Shown piece by piece: positions 13,127 through 20,447 of a stretch of DNA of 20,447 nt. Each line of letters opens with the position of its first letter. Position 1 is the stretch's first letter. A model generated the notes under the pieces. That model was not told the DNA's origin. It saw only the letters and a program-made list of their open reading frames with translations, and did no database searches. The position numbers and the translations under genes were made by a program. Origin of the DNA: a virus; IMG/VR virus record IMGVR_UViG_3300026075_000043, positions 1 to 20,447 of that record. One strand, given 5' to 3'.

Positions 13127-14377
13127 CTACGTGGCCGGCGCCTTGAACGATTTCAGTGCGCCTGTGAGATCAACTAGCGCACCGTCACCACGCAGTACCG
13201 CTCTGTAGGCAACCATGTCACTGTCGAAGAGGAAGTCGTCGGAACGCTCAAAACGGATTCCACCGACCATACGCACAAAGAACTGGCTAAAGTCCCCGAA
13301 TGCGACACTTTGGGCACCAGTGGCCACAGCGGGCATAAAGGGATCAGTCACGATTGGCTTGCCGAGCAGGAGATCGGGTGCACCGACCTGCATCGACGGC
13401 TGCCAGATCGGCTGCCCTGTCGTGTCCCGCAGCTTGCGCAACGACCCCACGGTCGCGTCGCGCATGATCCAGTAACACGAACGGCTGGACCGGTACGGCG
13501 CGATCACCGAATACATCAGGTCCACAAGGTCCACGTACTGCGGAGCACCCGACACGCCCGTGGTCGTACCGGTGATCCCGATCGTCACCGAGGTCATGAA
13601 CCCGGTCGGCTGCGCGGTGCCGGTACCGGTGACGAGGTCGGCGCCGAACTTGTTGCCCAACGCCCGGCCTGCCTGCATCGACAGGTAGCCCTCAAGGTCC
13701 ACGCCGGTGTCATCGACGAGCTCGCGGCTGACGCGGCCGGTCCAGCCGAACTTGTACGCGCCCAAGGTGACCAGGCCGAACGCCGGGTCCGACGACGGGA
13801 GGACCGCCGCTTCCGCTGCTGACGCGGCGGTGGAGTGGGCGGTGGTCTTCGGGATCTGCAGGTTCTCGCCCGAGTTCGTGTTGAGCACGGTCGGGTTGGC
13901 CTGCATCACCCCGGACACCTCGATGAGGTGTGCGATGAGCTGGTCGTAGAAGCTCGTCGGGACGGTGTTGCCGCCTGCACCGGTCGTCAGGCGTGACAGA
14001 GCACGCTGGTTGATCTCCCACAGGTTCGTGTAGCCCGCTTCGTTGCGAAACTCCATCGACCGCGGGGAGCCGGGTGCGCCCTGCAGCATCTGCCGCAGCT
14101 CGGAGGCGTTCTGCTGCTGCTGTCGCCCGGTGCGGGTCTGCGGCTTCTGCTCCAGGCGGTTGAATGCGTCGTCGGCTTCCTTCGCCCGCGCCTCAGTGTC
14201 CAACGCGCTCTTGATCCGGGTGTCCAACGCGTCCAGTTCGGCGTTGTGCGCATCCCATTGGCCCTGCTCTTCCGCGCTCAGCGCGCGGTTCTCCTCGACG
14301 GCCCGCTCGGCGATCCCCTTGGCCTGTTCCCAGACATTGAGTCGCCGGTCGCGCAGCCGCTTGACGATCTCGCTCAT
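13127..14377 (-). CDS. Major capsid protein, HK97 family, with N-terminal scaffold domain
   Basis: The protein has 416 aa. Residues 1-85 are a charged coiled-coil (MSEIVKRLRDRRLNVWEQAK to LEQKPQTRTG), typical of the delta domain that scaffolds HK97-type heads and is removed by the protease. The fold proper begins near residue 120 (NLWEINQRALSRLTTGAGGN), followed by PTSFYDQLIAHLIEVSGVMQ, a KFGWTGRVSRELVDDTGVDL spine-helix region, FGADLVTGTGTAQPTGFMTS, WIMRDATVGSLRKLRD and a C-terminal FERSDDFLFDSDMVAYRAVL. ATG start with GAGAGGA five bases upstream. It is preceded by a 218-bp leader and followed by a hairpin, suggesting its message is handled separately. Cleavage probably lies between residues 85 and 120. 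Confidence 0.95.
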   Translation of the reverse strand: MSEIVKRLRDRRLNVWEQAKGIAERAVEENRALSAEEQGQWDAHNAELDALDTRIKSALDTEARAKEADDAFNRLEQKPQTRTGRQQQQNASELRQMLQGAPGSPRSMEFRNEAGYTNLWEINQRALSRLTTGAGGNTVPTSFYDQLIAHLIEVSGVMQANPTVLNTNSGENLQIPKTTAHSTAASAAEAAVLPSSDPAFGLVTLGAYKFGWTGRVSRELVDDTGVDLEGYLSMQAGRALGNKFGADLVTGTGTAQPTGFMTSVTIGITGTTTGVSGAPQYVDLVDLMYSVIAPYRSSRSCYWIMRDATVGSLRKLRDTTGQPIWQPSMQVGAPDLLLGKPIVTDPFMPAVATGAQSVAFGDFSQFFVRMVGGIRFERSDDFLFDSDMVAYRAVLRGDGALVDLTGALKSFKAPAT

Positions 14378-14595
14378 GCGAGTCCTCTCAGCGATTTGGC
14401 TTGATTTGGCTGCGCGAAGCGGGTTCTGCCCAGGTTCGCTAGGTGGTGCGGTGGTTATGTGCGGCAGCCGGGCCCGGCGGGGTCCACCCAGGCGGGTCCG
14501 GCTGCGGAAACGGGGCAGGACTTTGGATGCTCCGGTGCGGCGGGGTCCGCCCGACGCGTCCGGGGTACCGCGCGGTCCCTCGGAGAGGGGTTTTG
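14378..14595 (-). promoter_or_regulatory. 218-bp leader ahead of the capsid gene
   Basis: This is the longest gene-free stretch between genes in the window. It contains a long inverted repeat (GCAGCCGG at 14464-14471 with CCGGCTGC at 14498-14505), two direct copies of CGGCGGGGTCC (14475-14485 and 14538-14548), and a tandem 10-bp repeat GATTTGGCTT/GATTTGGCTG (14393-14412) just upstream of the capsid ribosome site. No clear -35/-10 pair was found. It may be a leader that raises or times capsid expression. Confidence 0.4.
14464..14505 (-). other. Inverted repeat in capsid leader
   Basis: Arms GCAGCCGG and CCGGCTGC pair over 8 bp with 26 bases between; further GGGTCC/GGACCC pairing inside is possible. 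No U-tract follows on the minus strand, so an RNA stabilising or processing element is as likely as a terminator. Confidence 0.4.
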
Positions 14596-14784
14596 TTACC
14601 CGGTGTACCTGTCTGAGATCGCACGTAGTTGTGCGTCGTATTCGCTCGGGTCCTCGGCCAGTTCGCGGAGCTGGGTCAGCCGTGCCACCTCGGCCTGATC
14701 CGGTGCCGACATTGCGTCCGGGTCAACGCCAAGCGTCTCGAAGGATTCGGTGTCCGGCTGTTCGTCCGGGTTCTTCCTGCTCAC
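14596..14784 (-). CDS. Small acidic protein after the prohead protease, 62 aa
   Basis: The GTG at 14784-14782 overlaps the protease TGA as GTGA, so translation is coupled. The protein begins MSRKNPDEQPDTESFETLGV, then DPDAMSAPDQAEVARLTQLR and ELAEDPSEYDAQLRAISDRY. It is acidic, likely a helical hairpin, with no cysteine or membrane segment. Its position between protease and capsid genes suggests a head-assembly accessory. I do not recognise a family. Confidence 0.68.
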   Translation of the reverse strand: MSRKNPDEQPDTESFETLGVDPDAMSAPDQAEVARLTQLRELAEDPSEYDAQLRAISDRYTG

Positions 14785-15509
14785 TGCTCACCCCATGGGT
14801 CGGTCTTCTTCTCCAACAGCGCCACCATCGCGGCGGCGCCGAACGTGCGCGGCTTCGGCTTGGGCATCGGCGCGTCGGAGCCGGTGACGGTCAGGAACCG
14901 GCGCAACTCGTCCTGCACTGCTGCCGCGACAACCTCGTCGACGTCGGCTTCGCACTTCGCCGCCAGCGAGCGCAGCGCGACCGCGGTCTCGGCCTGACCG
15001 AGATGCTCGCGGGTGCCCACCGACGAATCGGAGTAGGCCGGAATGTTCACCGGGGCGACGTCGACGAGCTGGCCGGAGACGAGCTTGCGCATCGGGTAGC
15101 CCTCATCCGGGCTCAGACCCCACTCGTCGCCGTCCGGGTAGAGCCGGAACGCGAACGAGGACTTCGCGACGTCGCCGCGCTGGATCAACTCGAACACGTC
15201 CGCGCGTGACTGCGGAAGATCCGCCTCATAGAGCAGACCGGTCTCGTCGATCGACAGGCGCAGCGTCCGGCCGGCGATCGTCCCCAACAGCATGTCGTCG
15301 TTGTGGTTGTAGCGGCAGATCACCTCACCCCAACCGTTGCCCCGGTCCCGGTTGAAGAACGGCGGCGTCACCATCTCGATGAACCCGCCGAGGTTCTTGG
15401 AGCGTTGGTTGAACTTGGCGGCGTATCCGCCGACGGTCCGACGGTCAACCGCGCCCGCGCGCACCTCAACCGTTACCTGGGTGAATCTGCGCTCGACAGC
15501 AGCGGCCAT
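14781..15509 (-). CDS. HK97-type prohead protease (U35)
   Basis: The protein has 242 aa. The fold is recognisable: VGGYAAKFNQRSKNLGGFIE (27-46), ICRYNHNDDMLLGTIAGRTL (64-83, catalytic His at 69), the substrate-like strand LSIDETGLLYEADLP, then VFELIQRGDVAKSSFAFRLY (105-124, catalytic Ser at 117 or 118) and LVDVAPVNIPAYSDSSV. This serine protease cleaves the capsid delta domain and itself during head maturation. ATG start with GGAAGG about 9 nt upstream. A helical tail after residue 170 ends in DPWGEQ and may anchor it inside the prohead. Genes on both sides are capsid-assembly genes. Confidence 0.93.
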   Translation of the reverse strand: MAAAVERRFTQVTVEVRAGAVDRRTVGGYAAKFNQRSKNLGGFIEMVTPPFFNRDRGNGWGEVICRYNHNDDMLLGTIAGRTLRLSIDETGLLYEADLPQSRADVFELIQRGDVAKSSFAFRLYPDGDEWGLSPDEGYPMRKLVSGQLVDVAPVNIPAYSDSSVGTREHLGQAETAVALRSLAAKCEADVDEVVAAAVQDELRRFLTVTGSDAPMPKPKPRTFGAAAMVALLEKKTDPWGEQ

Positions 15510-15581
15510 CTCGGCGGCCCTTCCTTCACATCTCGGAGATCTTGAACAGGGTGGAACGGATTGATCGAGGGGAAGGATGGG

Positions 15582-15785
15582 TCAGGTGATGCCGAGGATC
15601 CGGCGTGCCTCGGCGTGGAACTCGTCATCGTCGGCGTCGACGTCAACGTGGTGCTGGTTGTAGTCCGAGCCCGGCTTACGGCCCCGACTGTCGAACTCCG
15701 CACTAGCGCGCGCGAGGTTCGCTTCGACCCATTCCTGATGCCAGTCGGCGAGCGCGATGAGACGCCGACGACGGTCCGGGTTCAT
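15582..15785 (-). CDS. Small protein coupled to the portal gene, 67 aa
   Basis: The start is the ATG at 15785-15783, which overlaps the portal TGA (ATGA); a longer reading to 15845 lies inside the portal gene and is not needed. The protein begins MNPDRRRRLIALADWHQEWV, then EANLARASAEFDSRGRKPGS and a His/Asp-rich HHVDVDADDDEFHAEARRIL. It looks like two helices with a basic start and acidic end. No family recognised. It probably works with the portal or its C-terminal extension. Confidence 0.7.
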   Translation of the reverse strand: MNPDRRRRLIALADWHQEWVEANLARASAEFDSRGRKPGSDYNQHHVDVDADDDEFHAEARRILGIT

Positions 15786-18310
15786 AGCGGTTTCACCGCC
15801 TCCCAGGACGCGCCCCGGCCGAGCATCGCCGCCTTGCCGGGCCACGTGTCGGCCTTGCCCGCACCCGGCGGCCGACCGGCCTGGGAGATTTCGTAGGCGG
15901 TCGGGTAGCCGGGCTCGCCGAACGGGATCCGGTCGGCCCGGTCGAGGATGTCGCGAACCGGCGGGGTGTCGGCGCCGGGAACTTCGCGCAGGCGACGCAG
16001 GATCCGGTCGGCGTCGTCATTGTGCTTGAAGTCGAAACCGGCCCGCGCCCACGCGTACCCACCTACATCGATGTTGGCTTCCAACTCGATGCGGTCCAGG
16101 CCCATCTCCCGGTACCGGTCGATCATGTGGGCGTTGAACGCCTCGGCGAAGCCCTGCCCTTGAATGGAGTCGTTGAGAATCAGGCTTGAGTGGTACGCGA
16201 TGAGCACGCCTTCCTCTGGAAGGATTTCGCGGACGAAGTCGCCGACGGGCGAGCCGTTGCGGTCGGTGACCTCGCCGGTGATCCTCACCCCTTCGGCGTA
16301 CTCTTCGACCCGACTCACGCTGGTTCTGAACCCGGCGAACTCGCCTTTGTAGACGGAGCCGATCTGGTGACGGAACGCGGGGCTTTCGGTTGCGTCGAAG
16401 AACGTCGCCGGGTCGAGCCGCTTGGCCTTCTTGACCGCCGCCTTGCGACGGGGCCGTCGCGCGGGCCTCGGCGTGGCCGGCGTGCCGTCAACCGCGTCGG
16501 CGATCTCCTTCGCGGCCTTCTTCAGCGCGCCTTTGACACCCGGCCGGCCGTGTTTGCTCTGGTCGTGCAGGCCGGGTAGGTGACGTTCGTCGAACGCCAA
16601 GCCGGCCGGGTCAAAAGGGTCCGCCCTGCGCAGTTGCAGATCGGCGAACACGTTCGCACCAAGATTGCGCGGACCGACCGGGTTCTTGCCCTTCTGATGC
16701 CCAGGCCAATAGCCCTTGACCGCGTGGAACCAGGCTGCAGCCGTCGCTTTCGCCTTACGTGCCGGCATGTACTTACGCAGGTGCCGGTACAGGGCTGTCC
16801 ACGGGTGTGGGCTCGCCACCCACTTCGCCAGGCCCGGCCCCTTGGTCCAGTACGCCTTGAGCCGGGCCCCGCCCTTGACGCCTTCCGGGGTGACCGCGCG
16901 CCCGTCTGCTTCGTCGTCTACGAAGTCGTCGTCGTCGTCTGGATCGGGTTCGTTGGGATCCCAGTCCGCCGCTTCATCGTCGTCGGCTCGATCGTCGTCG
17001 TCTTCGTCGTCTGGCTCGACGTAGCTGCCGTCTAGCGCGCGCGTCTCGCGGACGTCGAGTTCGTCGACCCGGCGGGCGAGAAGCTCGACGAACGCGGCGA
17101 GGTCGGCCGGGTCCGGGTCGGCGCGGGTCTGGACCGCCGGCGGGCCGGCCTGTTTGGTGAGGATCTCCAACGGGGTGTAGTCCTGGCCCTGCCCGTTCGG
17201 CAGCGGCGGGAGGTCTTCGATCGCCCGTGCTTCGTCGATGCTGTAGAGGCCGATCTGCCGGCCGGTCTGGTAGGAGGCCATCCGGGTCTGCAGGTCGGTG
17301 CGGAGCAGGCTGTCGACGTTGAACTTGACGTACTGCGGGCGGGGCATGAGCTGGAAGAACGCCGCTTCGAGCAGGGTCAGCCACGGCCGGAGGGTGAACT
17401 TCTCCAGCCCTTCGGCGTTGGACTGCACGGTGTTGTACGTGAGCGGGCCGCCGGCTTCGCCGCCGATCATCTCCGGTGGGATGCCGTAGATCGAGGCGAT
17501 CTGCGTGGCCGTCAGTCGCTGGGTTTCGATGAACTTCGCCTCGTGCGCGGCGACGGCGATGGGCTTGTACTCCCAGTCGTTGCCGTAGACGAGGGGCTTG
17601 CGGCGTTTGATCGCCGCGTTCAGGCGGGCCGAGATGATGTCGGCCTCTTCCTGGGTGACCCTTTTGCCGGTGTTACGGAACTCGCCCGGCGGGACGGCGC
17701 CGGCGTCGAACCAGTCGTTCGTGTAGTGCTGCGCGCTGATGCCGGTGGAGATCGTGGCCGCGCACGCGCCGATCGGACTGAGGCCGAGGATCCTGCCGGG
17801 CACCGTGAACCACGGGATGTGCAGAAGATCCTCACCGGGAATGACGCGGCCCTGCCAGTACCAGACCGGCTGCGTGTAGGAGCCGGGACCGGAGGGCATC
17901 CGGTCTTCGACCTTGACGTCGTCCGGGTGCAGCCACTCGATCATCGTCGGGTACTGGTCCCGGTCACGGGCGGTGATGTAGCCGAAGGCGTTGCCACGCA
18001 GCGTGAGCGAGGTCATGCACCGGTGCAACCAGTCGTAGAGGGTGCCCTGCACGGACGGGCGGACGAACAGCGGGAACGGCGGGATCTTCTGCCGGCTGTC
18101 GCCGGTCTTGCGGTACGTCTGCAACGGCAGGCTCGCCACCTGCGAAGACAGCAGCCGCACCGAGGCGAACACGGGAACCAGGCCGAGCGCCTGATCGACC
18201 GAGACCGACGCGGCGCGCAGCGGGCCGCCGACATCCCACGGCACGGAGTCGATCGCCCGTTCCTCGACGCCCTTGTTGAGCCAGCGCAGCGCCACGTCAC
18301 GCAGCGTCAT
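15782..18310 (-). CDS. HK97-type portal protein with long C-terminal extension including a GNAT-like domain
   Basis: The protein has 842 aa, about twice the usual portal length. Residues 1-400 are a standard HK97/lambda-type portal (SVSVDQALGLVPVFASVRLL, GNAFGYITARDRD, DLLHIPWFTVPGRILGLSPI, ATQIASIYGIPPEMIGG, FNVDSLLRTDLQTR). After an acidic linker (432-470) comes AYWTKGPGLAKWVASPHPWT (486-505) with LYRHLRKYM, then HDQSKHGRPG (582-591), a basic stretch (613-631), and residues 650-765, which look like a GNAT-type fold: SIQGQGFAEAF (Q-x-x-G-x-A at 717-722) and LEANIDVGGYAWARAGFDF (743-761). GNAT enzymes transfer acyl groups from acetyl-CoA. The portal ring is the DNA channel, and the extra domains could be delivered with DNA or act in the prohead. 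ATG start with GGGGAGG upstream. Confidence 0.88.
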   Translation of the reverse strand: MTLRDVALRWLNKGVEERAIDSVPWDVGGPLRAASVSVDQALGLVPVFASVRLLSSQVASLPLQTYRKTGDSRQKIPPFPLFVRPSVQGTLYDWLHRCMTSLTLRGNAFGYITARDRDQYPTMIEWLHPDDVKVEDRMPSGPGSYTQPVWYWQGRVIPGEDLLHIPWFTVPGRILGLSPIGACAATISTGISAQHYTNDWFDAGAVPPGEFRNTGKRVTQEEADIISARLNAAIKRRKPLVYGNDWEYKPIAVAAHEAKFIETQRLTATQIASIYGIPPEMIGGEAGGPLTYNTVQSNAEGLEKFTLRPWLTLLEAAFFQLMPRPQYVKFNVDSLLRTDLQTRMASYQTGRQIGLYSIDEARAIEDLPPLPNGQGQDYTPLEILTKQAGPPAVQTRADPDPADLAAFVELLARRVDELDVRETRALDGSYVEPDDEDDDDRADDDEAADWDPNEPDPDDDDDFVDDEADGRAVTPEGVKGGARLKAYWTKGPGLAKWVASPHPWTALYRHLRKYMPARKAKATAAAWFHAVKGYWPGHQKGKNPVGPRNLGANVFADLQLRRADPFDPAGLAFDERHLPGLHDQSKHGRPGVKGALKKAAKEIADAVDGTPATPRPARRPRRKAAVKKAKRLDPATFFDATESPAFRHQIGSVYKGEFAGFRTSVSRVEEYAEGVRITGEVTDRNGSPVGDFVREILPEEGVLIAYHSSLILNDSIQGQGFAEAFNAHMIDRYREMGLDRIELEANIDVGGYAWARAGFDFKHNDDADRILRRLREVPGADTPPVRDILDRADRIPFGEPGYPTAYEISQAGRPPGAGKADTWPGKAAMLGRGASWEAVKPL

Positions 18311-18323
18311 ATGCCCTCCCCAG

Positions 18324-19877
18324 TCATCGGATACTGGCGAGGACGTCGTAGTCGGCGGCGGTCAGCCAGGACGCCCGGTCCACGGCCATCACCGCGGCGA
18401 CCGCGAGGTCGATGCGTTGCCGCGAGTTGCGGTGCTCCTTGTAGATCCGGGTCCCCCGCGAGTCCGCTTTGAGTACCGCGTTGTCCAGGTGCCGCGACAG
18501 GCGTTGGTCGCCGGAGTGGGCGATGGTCCGGTTCATCACCATCTCGTAGAACCGGGTCGTTGCCGGGGTCATCCGCGACGAGGTCTGCGGGAACTCGACC
18601 ACCGGATAGCCCTCTTCTTCGAGGATCTGGTAGGTGCGTGCCCAGCGGAACGGGTCACAGGCCAGCTCGACGACCTGCCAGCGCCGGCAGGCCTCGCGGA
18701 TCGTGTCCTCGACCTCGGCGATCGGGACCTTCCAGTCGCCGGGTGCGTGCAGCGGACGTTCCCACAGGGCGACGACGTCGACGTAGGCGGGTTCGCGCAG
18801 GTCAACCACGACCAGGGCGGTGCAGTCGCCGTTGAACGAGCCGTCGAACCCCAGCACCACCTCGGCGCCGTCCGGGATGTCGCGTTTCGCCTCGCAGGCG
18901 TCCCAGGTGCCGGTCGGCAGCCAACGGGAAACCGACGACACCCACTGGTTGCAACGCTTGGTCCGGAACTCGTTCTCCGGGGTACGCAGCACCGCCGACG
19001 CGAGGTCCTCGGCCGAGACGAGATCAGACAGGCCGGGGTTCGCTTCGCGCCAGGTGACCGGGTCCCGGTGGTCGGCGTCGGGGTCTTCCGGCTCCCACCA
19101 GGCCATGAAAAACGTCGGGTCCTCAACCTCACCCTGCGTGATCCGCTGCCCGTACTGATAGAGGGTGTAACAGAGCGTGTCTTCGCCGTCGATGTCGAAC
19201 TTGACCCCGGCGGTGGTGATGCCGATCATCAGCGGCTCGACGCGGGCACCCTGCGCCAGCGCCATGACGTCCCACAGCTCCCGGTTCGGCTGGGCGTGGA
19301 CCTCGTCGAAGATCACCTCGTGCGGATTCAGGCCCTCTTTCGTGAACGCCTCAGCGGACAGGACCCGGTAGATCGAGCCGGTCTGCTCGCATTCGATGAC
19401 GTCCCGGAAGACCTTGAGCATTTCGGACAACTCGGGGTCCATCGCGACCATCCGCCGTGCCGTATTGAAGACGATCTTCGCCTGTTCCTTGTCGGCCGCA
19501 CAGGAGTAGACCTCGCCGCCCTGCGGCCCGAGCACCAGCCCTGCCAAGCCGAGCGTCGCACCCACGCCCGACTTGCCGTTCTTGCGGGCCATCCCGACCA
19601 GCGCCTGCCGGTGCCGGTACCGGCCGTCCGGCCGTCGGGCCAGGAGGTGACCGAGGAGCAGCCGCTGCCACGGCCGGAACCGGATCAACTGACCGGCAGG
19701 GGAGGCGAGCGAGTCCTTGTCGACCCGGCAGACGGCCTCGCCGAAGTCGCCGAGTAGCTTCCCGTCGCCCCGCTCGACATCCTCGACCGGGACCGGGGTC
19801 AGCCAGCGCGGCGGCCAGCCGACGATCTCAGGAGGAGCGTTTACGGGACTCGATGAGCGTCTGGAGCGCGGAGGCAC
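18324..19877 (-). CDS. terL: Terminase large subunit
   Basis: The protein has 517 aa. ATPase: GMARKNGKSG (Walker A, about 95-104), NPHEVIFDEVHAQ (Walker B, 184-196) and IGITTAG (coupling motif, 218-224). Nuclease: VVLGFDGSFNGDC (340-352), ELACDPFRW (404-412) and a final RIDLAVAAVMAVDRA (488-502), giving the acidic residues of an RNase H-like fold. It packages DNA into the prohead through the portal and cuts it. The GTG start (19877) is supported by GGAGGTG six bases upstream, even though it overlaps the small-subunit gene by 50 nt. It is followed 13 bp later by the portal start. The sequence type resembles HK97-like terminases of actinobacterial phages. Confidence 0.95.
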   Translation of the reverse strand: MPPRSRRSSSPVNAPPEIVGWPPRWLTPVPVEDVERGDGKLLGDFGEAVCRVDKDSLASPAGQLIRFRPWQRLLLGHLLARRPDGRYRHRQALVGMARKNGKSGVGATLGLAGLVLGPQGGEVYSCAADKEQAKIVFNTARRMVAMDPELSEMLKVFRDVIECEQTGSIYRVLSAEAFTKEGLNPHEVIFDEVHAQPNRELWDVMALAQGARVEPLMIGITTAGVKFDIDGEDTLCYTLYQYGQRITQGEVEDPTFFMAWWEPEDPDADHRDPVTWREANPGLSDLVSAEDLASAVLRTPENEFRTKRCNQWVSSVSRWLPTGTWDACEAKRDIPDGAEVVLGFDGSFNGDCTALVVVDLREPAYVDVVALWERPLHAPGDWKVPIAEVEDTIREACRRWQVVELACDPFRWARTYQILEEEGYPVVEFPQTSSRMTPATTRFYEMVMNRTIAHSGDQRLSRHLDNAVLKADSRGTRIYKEHRNSRQRIDLAVAAVMAVDRASWLTAADYDVLASIR

Positions 19878-20295
19878 GCTTCACCTCCGCGACACCCAGG
19901 CGCGAACGGGCGGTCGGGTTGAAGCCGAGCACGCTCAGCGCGGCGTCGAAACGCTTGCCGAGGGTCGACAGGGCGGTGGCGTCCTTCGGGTCGGACGTGG
20001 CCCGGTACCGCCGTCTGGCCACAGCGACGTCGTCGGCGACCTGGCAGGCTTCAACGACCGCCGCCATGTCCGAGTGCGGCGAGATCCAGGTGATGGCCTG
20101 CTGCCAGATCTGGCGCCACAGTTGCGCACCGTCGGCTTCGATGCCGGCCGGCAGCGGTGGGATGCCTTCGGCCATCGGCAGGGCGACGACGTCGCCGGTG
20201 AGCGGCAGGGGGCGGCCGCCGGAGTCGGTGTTCTGGGTGCGCCCGCGGCGTCGTTTCAGCTCGATCGGGGCCGGTGGGCGACCACGCGTAGTCAC
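19828..20295 (-). CDS. terS: Terminase small subunit (P27-like)
   Basis: I favour the GTG at 20295-20293 (155 aa), which gives the typical opening TTRGRPPAPIELKRRRG and has GAGGG at about 8 nt; a GTG at 20325 would add ten residues but falls within an inverted repeat. The rest includes PLTGDVVALPMAEGIPPLPA, a helical region (GAQLWRQIWQQAITWISPHS, then DMAAVVEACQVADDVAVARR), LSTLGKRFDAALSVLGFNPT and ARSRLGVAEVKR, matching P27-type small terminases (a D-x-x-x-V-x-x-x-C helix, then LG-F-x-P-T-A-R-S-R-L-G). It recognises phage DNA and regulates the large subunit. Its end overlaps the large subunit gene by 50 nt. Confidence 0.88.
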   Translation of the reverse strand: MTTRGRPPAPIELKRRRGRTQNTDSGGRPLPLTGDVVALPMAEGIPPLPAGIEADGAQLWRQIWQQAITWISPHSDMAAVVEACQVADDVAVARRRYRATSDPKDATALSTLGKRFDAALSVLGFNPTARSRLGVAEVKRASALQTLIESRKRSS

Positions 20296-20320
20296 ATCGA
20301 TCACCCTCACTCTGCGTAGT

Positions 20321-20335
20321 ATCACACAGGGTGAT
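20321..20335. promoter_or_regulatory. ATCAC-N5-GTGAT inverted repeat
   Basis: A 15-bp inverted repeat, ATCAC ACAGG GTGAT, lies 26 bp upstream of the preferred small-terminase start. It could be an operator half-site pair or a weak RNA hairpin in the leader. Confidence 0.3.
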
Positions 20336-20364
20336 GATTTATGGTCACGAATGCCGAGTGTCCA
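20336..20364 (-). promoter_or_regulatory. Weak candidate promoter for the terminase operon
   Basis: On the minus strand TGGACA (20364-20359; five of six bases match TTGACA) is followed after 17 bp by TAAATC (20341-20336), a poor -10; CATAAA two bases earlier fits the -10 better but with a 15-bp spacer. The -35 overlaps the first palindrome, as expected for a repressed promoter. Weak evidence. Confidence 0.28.
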
Positions 20365-20393
20365 TTGTGGATGCAGTCACGTCCACTGTGGAC
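20360..20393. promoter_or_regulatory. Twin 13-bp palindromes spaced 21 bp, candidate operator
   Basis: GTCCACTGTGGAC (20381-20393) is a perfect 6-bp inverted repeat around one base. GTCCATTGTGGAT (20360-20372) is the same site with two changes. Centres are 21 bp apart, two turns of DNA, so two dimers would bind the same face. They lie upstream of the terminase genes, where head-gene expression would be controlled. No regulator is encoded in the window. Confidence 0.5.
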
Positions 20394-20447
20394 ATCAGAT
20401 ATCGGCCGTCGCGAATGGCCGGAATTCTGAGACCCCGTGTGCGAGCT

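Noticed and set aside
14439-14624. 61-codon minus frame in the capsid leader
   Set aside because: Pro/Arg-rich, starts inside the 62-aa gene with no ribosome site, and looks like a chance frame in GC-rich DNA.
18273-19757. Long plus-strand open frame of 494 codons opposite the large terminase
   Set aside because: It is antisense to a clear terminase with all motifs; Arg/Asp/Gly/Val-rich composition is what a GC-rich complement gives, and no family or ribosome site supports it.

Overview
The window is a 20.4 kb block of tailed-phage DNA (free phage or prophage), high in G+C and read entirely on the minus strand, so transcription runs from the right edge (about 20,300) to the left edge (1). 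The base composition, the frequent GTG starts, and the capsid-associated motifs in the portal C-terminus (a YWT..GxGLAKW / HPWTALYRH block and an HDQSKHGR block, which I recall from actinobacterial phages) point to a siphovirus-like phage of an actinobacterium. No integrase, repressor, lysis gene, tRNA or host gene is visible, so free phage and prophage cannot be told apart.

Right part (20,295 to 13,127): an HK97-type head module in the usual order: small terminase, large terminase, portal (with an unusual 440-residue C-terminal extension), a 67-aa protein, prohead protease, a 62-aa protein, then a 218-bp leader and the major capsid protein. Many of these genes are coupled by ATGA or GTGA overlaps. 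A pair of near-identical 13-bp palindromes 21 bp apart lies upstream of the terminase genes.

Middle part (13,110 to 8,150): an accessory interval inside the structural operon. It begins with an endonuclease VII-type HNH gene bracketed by hairpins. Then come an 88-aa helical protein, a 58-aa protein, a 15-codon reading frame with a near-perfect ribosome binding site, a 14-bp perfect hairpin, and an 83-aa protein. A tightly coupled run follows: class I methyltransferase, FAD-dependent oxidoreductase, family 2 glycosyltransferase, a 59-aa protein, and a GT-B glycosyltransferase. This run looks like a sugar-building and attachment cassette, most simply for decorating the virion.

Left part (8,150 to 1): a chain of small overlapping genes, including two related short proteins (one ending in an AT-hook) and a 40-aa single-pass membrane protein. 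Then come a 124-aa protein, two small structural proteins, and two large surface-type proteins (703 and 872 aa). The 872-aa protein carries about 16 copies of a 22-residue repeat and a Ser/Thr-rich tail. The window ends with an Ig-like/head-tail connector fusion and the start of a probable tail-completion gene. The two large proteins lie between capsid and connector genes, which favours head fibres or capsid decorations over tail fibres; they would be natural acceptors for the glycosyltransferases.
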